In this document: positions 61,601 to 64,000 of the stretch, one piece after another
Numbering within the stretch: the stretch's first letter is position 1
How the letters are laid out: each line of letters begins with the position of its first letter
Assembly (NCBI RefSeq): GCF_001187435.1
Contig: NZ_LFXA01000017.1
Span: 186,001-250,000 of the forward strand
Length of the DNA: 64,000 nt
Reading direction: 5' to 3'
Source: Streptomyces caatingaensis
GTDB lineage: Bacteria; Actinomycetota; Actinomycetes; Streptomycetales; Streptomycetaceae
The notes under the pieces: model-generated
The model's input: only the letters and a program-made list of their open reading frames with translations
Database searches by the model: none
What the model was told of the DNA's origin: nothing
Position numbers and translations under genes: made by a program

Positions 61601-64000
61601 AGCTGGTCGTAGGAGTACGACCAGGAATTGCCCGCCGGGTCGGTGAACTTGGTCAGCTTGCCCGTGGGGCCGTACGTGTAGCGCGTGATGTCCGCGTCCG
61701 CGTCGGCACTGCGCTCGTGGAGCTGGCGGAGTTCCGTCGTCTGACCGCGGGCGTCGATGACGGTGGTCGTGGCCGTGGAACCGACGGGCGGAATCACCGT
61801 GGTGCGGTCACCGCCGTAGATGGTGCGTGTCGTGGACAGTACGGTGCCTGCGTCGCTGTTTCCGGCGATCTGCTTTGTCTCGGTCGCCCGGCCGAGACCG
61901 TCGTAAGCGGTCCAGGTCTGGGACTCCACCTTCAGGGCGTCGTCCGGGGCGAAGAGACTCGTGGCAGGGGCACCCAGGGCGTAGTACGTGGCGAACGCCT
62001 TGGTGGTCAGGCCGCGTTCGTCGTAGAACGTGTCGGTCAGCAGCCGGCCGCCGTCGGGGCCGGGTGCCTGGGTCTGGCGGGGGCGCAGGAGGCCGTCGTA
62101 AAGGGTGTACGACGTCAGCTGGCCGTAGTTGTCGTTGAGCGTGCGGGTGGCGACCGCCGTCGGCTTGCCCTCGGTGATGAAGTAGGCGAACTCCAGGCTG
62201 GGCGCGCCGCCCGCTGCCTTCGGCTTGTTCGGGAGCCAGACCTTGGTGCTCCGGCCGAGCGCGTCGTAGTCGAAGTCGGTTCGCCGGTCGTTGGCATCCG
62301 TCTTGCTCAGCGGCTGACCGCGCAACGGATCGAGCGTGGCAGTGCTGGACCAGGCGGTCGACGGGTCCCCGGCCTTGGCCGGAGGCGCGGTCGTGGTGAC
62401 GGTGTCGGGGAAGCCTGTGCCGGGGGAGTACGCGGTCGTGGTGGTGCGGCCGTCCGTCCGTTTGGTGACGGAGCGGCGCTCGCCGGACGAGCTGTCGAAG
62501 ACGACGTCGGCCGTGAGGTCGGTCGCCGTCAGCTCCCGGCCGTAGCCGTCGAAGGTCTTCCCGGACTCCAGGTAGAGCGCCTGCTTTCCGTCGTCCTTCT
62601 TCAGCGTGGCCACGCTGGTCGCGTCACCCTTGGAGGGAGCCGCTCCGTAGGTCCCGCCGTCGTACGCTGTGCGCACGTCAGAGATGACTGCCTTGGTCCG
62701 GTCCACTGACGATGCCTTGTCGCAGGAGGCGGCGACGGTCACCACTCGCGACGGCAGGCTGAAGATGTTCGCGTCGGGGTTGTCCGCGTACGTGGTCTGG
62801 GTGCATCGGTCGTCGGAATCCGTCTCCGTGTCGCCGAAGTCGTCGGTCTGCTTGGCCCGGCCCGTCTTGTCGTCGTACTCCGTTGCCGTACGGGTCTGCC
62901 GCCACTTCTCACCCGCCCCGTTGTCGAGCGACGTGTAGGTGCGTGACGCATCGGAGCCGGAGAAGTTCGCCGTGATCGTGCCCCAGGACCGGTCGCGCTT
63001 GGCGGTTTCGTGGTGCCAGGGTCGGCTGAGGGACTTCGACAGGATCTTCCCGCCCGGGCCCGAGTACGTCTCGGTGCGGTACGTGAAGCCGGCCGCCGAC
63101 TCGTGGTCGGTGATCGGCCCGCCCTCCTCCTGGCTCTGGAGGACGCTGACGGACTTCTTCCCGCCGTCGGAGTCCTTCCTGTCTCCGTCCATGCCGCGCA
63201 GGAAGTAGGTGTCCTCCTGGGACTTCATCGCGCCTGCGCCCTGGCCGCCCTTCTGGACGCGTACGTGTCCGTACCCGCGCCACTGGGACCAGGTCTTGAA
63301 CTTCTCCTTCGTCAACCCGTCGTCATCGTCGAAGTGCCAGGCGGCATCGTCGAGATAGTCGTAGCGTGTGACCTGGTCAGGGGCTCCACCCGTGCGGTCG
63401 GTCGCCGCGACGGCCTCGACCACGTACTTGTTGAACCACTGCTTGGTGGGGTCGTCACTACTGCTGCCGCCGATGAACTGGGGGAAGCAGCGCGTGGTGT
63501 TGGACTCGGGAGTGGGGAGCTTCGCCCAGTCGCACACCGGCTGGGAGTAGACGACGTCCGTCTGCCCGCCCGTCTCATCCGAGATCGTGGAGAGGCGCTC
63601 CTTGATGAACGGTGCCTTCCCGTCCCCGGTCTTGTCCAGGCGGTTGGGCCGCTGGGTGTAGGCGAAGGTCGTCTTCGGCAGAGTGATGGCGGGGCTGGCG
63701 GACTGGCCGGTGTGCTGGATGGAGTCCAGCAGGAGCTGGTAGTCGATGTCCGCCGTGCCCCAACGGTGGCTCAGCTTCCAGGAGTCGACGGGCGCGTACT
63801 TGCCGTCACTCTTCAGGACACTGGTGGAGACGTCGGTCAGCCGCTTCCGCGTCCAGAACGAGGGCGAGAAGCGGCCCTTGTCGCACTCGGTGCCCGCCTT
63901 GCAGTTCAGGTCCCACGGAGTGTCGTACCAGTACGCCTTCTTGTCGTCGATCGTGTTCTCCGCGCAGGTCACCTTGTCCTTGTCTTGCGGGAGACACCGC
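58648..64000 (-). CDS. large Rhs/YD-repeat polymorphic toxin, 5' partial
   Basis: At least 1784 residues; the frame is open through the right edge, so the true start and any signal peptide lie outside. Order from the visible N-terminus: Cys-containing SpvB/TcdB-middle-like region (to about 62500), many YD repeats (YDxxG; about 62300-60300), RHS core ending NPATLSDPSGLAP (about 59950), a Ser/Asp-rich linker, a Hint pretoxin domain from CLHSFTPGTEVLLEDG to VHTYYVLAGTTPVLAHN (about 59440-59006), and a toxin tip of about 119 residues (CPDFNSDLSAAAHYAKHVKG ... GLAYFRRATMRYR). The tip has HRFDPNTGYYGYMNSSG, a pattern seen in nuclease-like tips; activity is inferred. The Hint is expected to release the tip. 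Immunity candidate follows directly. Confidence 0.9.
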   Translation of the reverse strand, partial: RCLPQDKDKVTCAENTIDDKKAYWYDTPWDLNCKAGTECDKGRFSPSFWTRKRLTDVSTSVLKSDGKYAPVDSWKLSHRWGTADIDYQLLLDSIQHTGQSASPAITLPKTTFAYTQRPNRLDKTGDGKAPFIKERLSTISDETGGQTDVVYSQPVCDWAKLPTPESNTTRCFPQFIGGSSSDDPTKQWFNKYVVEAVAATDRTGGAPDQVTRYDYLDDAAWHFDDDDGLTKEKFKTWSQWRGYGHVRVQKGGQGAGAMKSQEDTYFLRGMDGDRKDSDGGKKSVSVLQSQEEGGPITDHESAAGFTYRTETYSGPGGKILSKSLSRPWHHETAKRDRSWGTITANFSGSDASRTYTSLDNGAGEKWRQTRTATEYDDKTGRAKQTDDFGDTETDSDDRCTQTTYADNPDANIFSLPSRVVTVAASCDKASSVDRTKAVISDVRTAYDGGTYGAAPSKGDATSVATLKKDDGKQALYLESGKTFDGYGRELTATDLTADVVFDSSSGERRSVTKRTDGRTTTTAYSPGTGFPDTVTTTAPPAKAGDPSTAWSSTATLDPLRGQPLSKTDANDRRTDFDYDALGRSTKVWLPNKPKAAGGAPSLEFAYFITEGKPTAVATRTLNDNYGQLTSYTLYDGLLRPRQTQAPGPDGGRLLTDTFYDERGLTTKAFATYYALGAPATSLFAPDDALKVESQTWTAYDGLGRATETKQIAGNSDAGTVLSTTRTIYGGDRTTVIPPVGSTATTTVIDARGQTTELRQLHERSADADADITRYTYGPTGKLTKFTDPAGNSWSYSYDQLGRQISSDDPDKGASTSAYDDRGQLISVTNSRKSKNTLYYGYDNLGRKTELHEGSANGTKLAEWRYDTVNRGKGQLASATRFENGNAYTNLVDEYDSLYRVTRSRFEIPSSEGALAGEYYFDTTYNPSGSIQSMGLPKAGSLSGDSVVYTYDKLLRPTEVIGSGGLKASVTSYSLTGKPLQAKLTGGGKFTQITNGYEWGTQRLANTRVDRENAPTVDKAATYTYDETGNVRAVSDAASGGMDTQCFTYDYLSRVTDEWTQSTPSCSSAPDGKLIGGPAPYWNSYTYDKTGNRLTETRHDVGGDSAKDTKRTYSYPPAGGPQPHTLTAVNTTAPTGTAKDSYTYDPTGNTATRTIGGDKQSLDWDAEGHLAKAVQFKDDKAANSASYLYDANGQRLIGRTDTETTLYLGSTEITLAKGSKTPKATRYLDLGNGVQAVQSDDSSGSFVVADHVGTGQLAIDGKAASATHRRTTPFGTPRGEQPKNWPGTKGFVGGTNDTATGLTHLGAREYDPGIGRFISVDPLMALGDPQQNQGYTYAHNNPATLSDPSGLAPADCWLIPGMQCTRRSDGGYDQRMPGESSSSDDDDSGGYDSGASESSGEESPASRGMEVIYADVEVPVKWKNKQKFQESFYQEIANFCGAESINCLSDAIYRGGAMADSALNRVQYAKYIACMTTEGCPSSVSSWKDGLAAGAMIELEHGMGGMRGRLRGEGKGAGGSPCLHSFTPGTEVLLEDGDTKPIENVKTGDKVLATDPETGKLTPREVVATFDTQHDKNFTDLTVETERGAASIIATDTHPFWESTEKKWVNAGDLHSGSHLRTDKGEVLRVKSTRHIVKQQRTHDLTVSGVHTYYVLAGTTPVLAHNCPDFNSDLSAAAHYAKHVKGVDIRLKKGKQREPRAVEADMPEFDRPGGRKAYRQAARDFMSGDGPDSAISVNTASGGMHRFDPNTGYYGYMNSSGSISTFFRPTEGLAYFRRATMRYR

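Noticed and set aside
59881..62709. 942-codon plus-strand frame opposite the Rhs gene
   Set aside because: Regular VGxR-type composition mirrors the YD repeats of the true minus-strand gene; no start signal.

Overview
The window is high-GC actinobacterial DNA with strong third-position G/C bias, many GTG and TTG starts, several apparently leaderless promoters and an uninterrupted set of Streptomyces-type housekeeping clusters (infC-rpmI-rplT, pheST, argCJBDR). From general knowledge, the order glutamine synthetase-like gene / aldehyde dehydrogenase ... infC-rpmI-rplT ... pheS-pheT ... argC-J-B-D-R matches one arm-proximal core segment of Streptomyces chromosomes. I infer a Streptomyces or very close relative; no database comparison was run.

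Left third (1-22 kb): a truncated glutamine synthetase-like gene with an aldehyde dehydrogenase and a short-chain dehydrogenase (probably amine/ethanolamine catabolism), a secreted HAD-type phosphatase, then a lower-GC two-gene insertion (4901-8072): a HEPN-like small protein followed by a 914-residue protein that fuses a KGGVGR-type ParA-like ATPase to a second P-loop ATPase. This is the best candidate for an undescribed conflict or defence system. Next come an amino-acid racemase/deaminase-like PLP enzyme, a membrane-anchored protein plus mycosin-like protease pair, SseB, an aquaporin-like channel, DUF1844, the translation operon with an apparent ATC start for infC, an rRNA/tRNA methyltransferase, a soluble PAS histidine kinase and pheST.

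Middle (22-48 kb): a SpoIIE-type phosphatase, an NsdA-like TPR regulator with a palindromic operator, a NUDIX hydrolase, a hydroxyacyl-CoA dehydrogenase, a Tat-exported glycoside hydrolase-like protein, a leaderless divergent EamA/MocR pair whose start codons share one CATG, a TetR/MFS pair with matching operators, two acetyltransferases, a two-component system split by an IS110-family element, a ketosynthase/TetR divergent pair separated by period-16 repeats, a zinc alcohol dehydrogenase, a deletion scar fusing halves of a DUF4188 gene and a MerR gene, a TMEM175-like channel and the arginine operon with its ArgR repressor.

Right part (48-64 kb): an accessory region. A DUF5753 helix-turn-helix/DUF397 pair and a signal peptidase I precede a run of broken genes (nonsense pseudogene, IS5-type remnant, gene fragments), small probable immunity proteins, and a polymorphic toxin locus: a very large Rhs/YD-repeat protein with Hint pretoxin domain and toxin tip (5' end beyond the window), its adjacent immunity candidate, then an orphan Rhs C-terminal cassette with a different tip and its own immunity candidate. 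The minus-strand order toxin-immunity-orphan toxin-immunity-extra immunity genes is the classic layout of toxin tip replacement.
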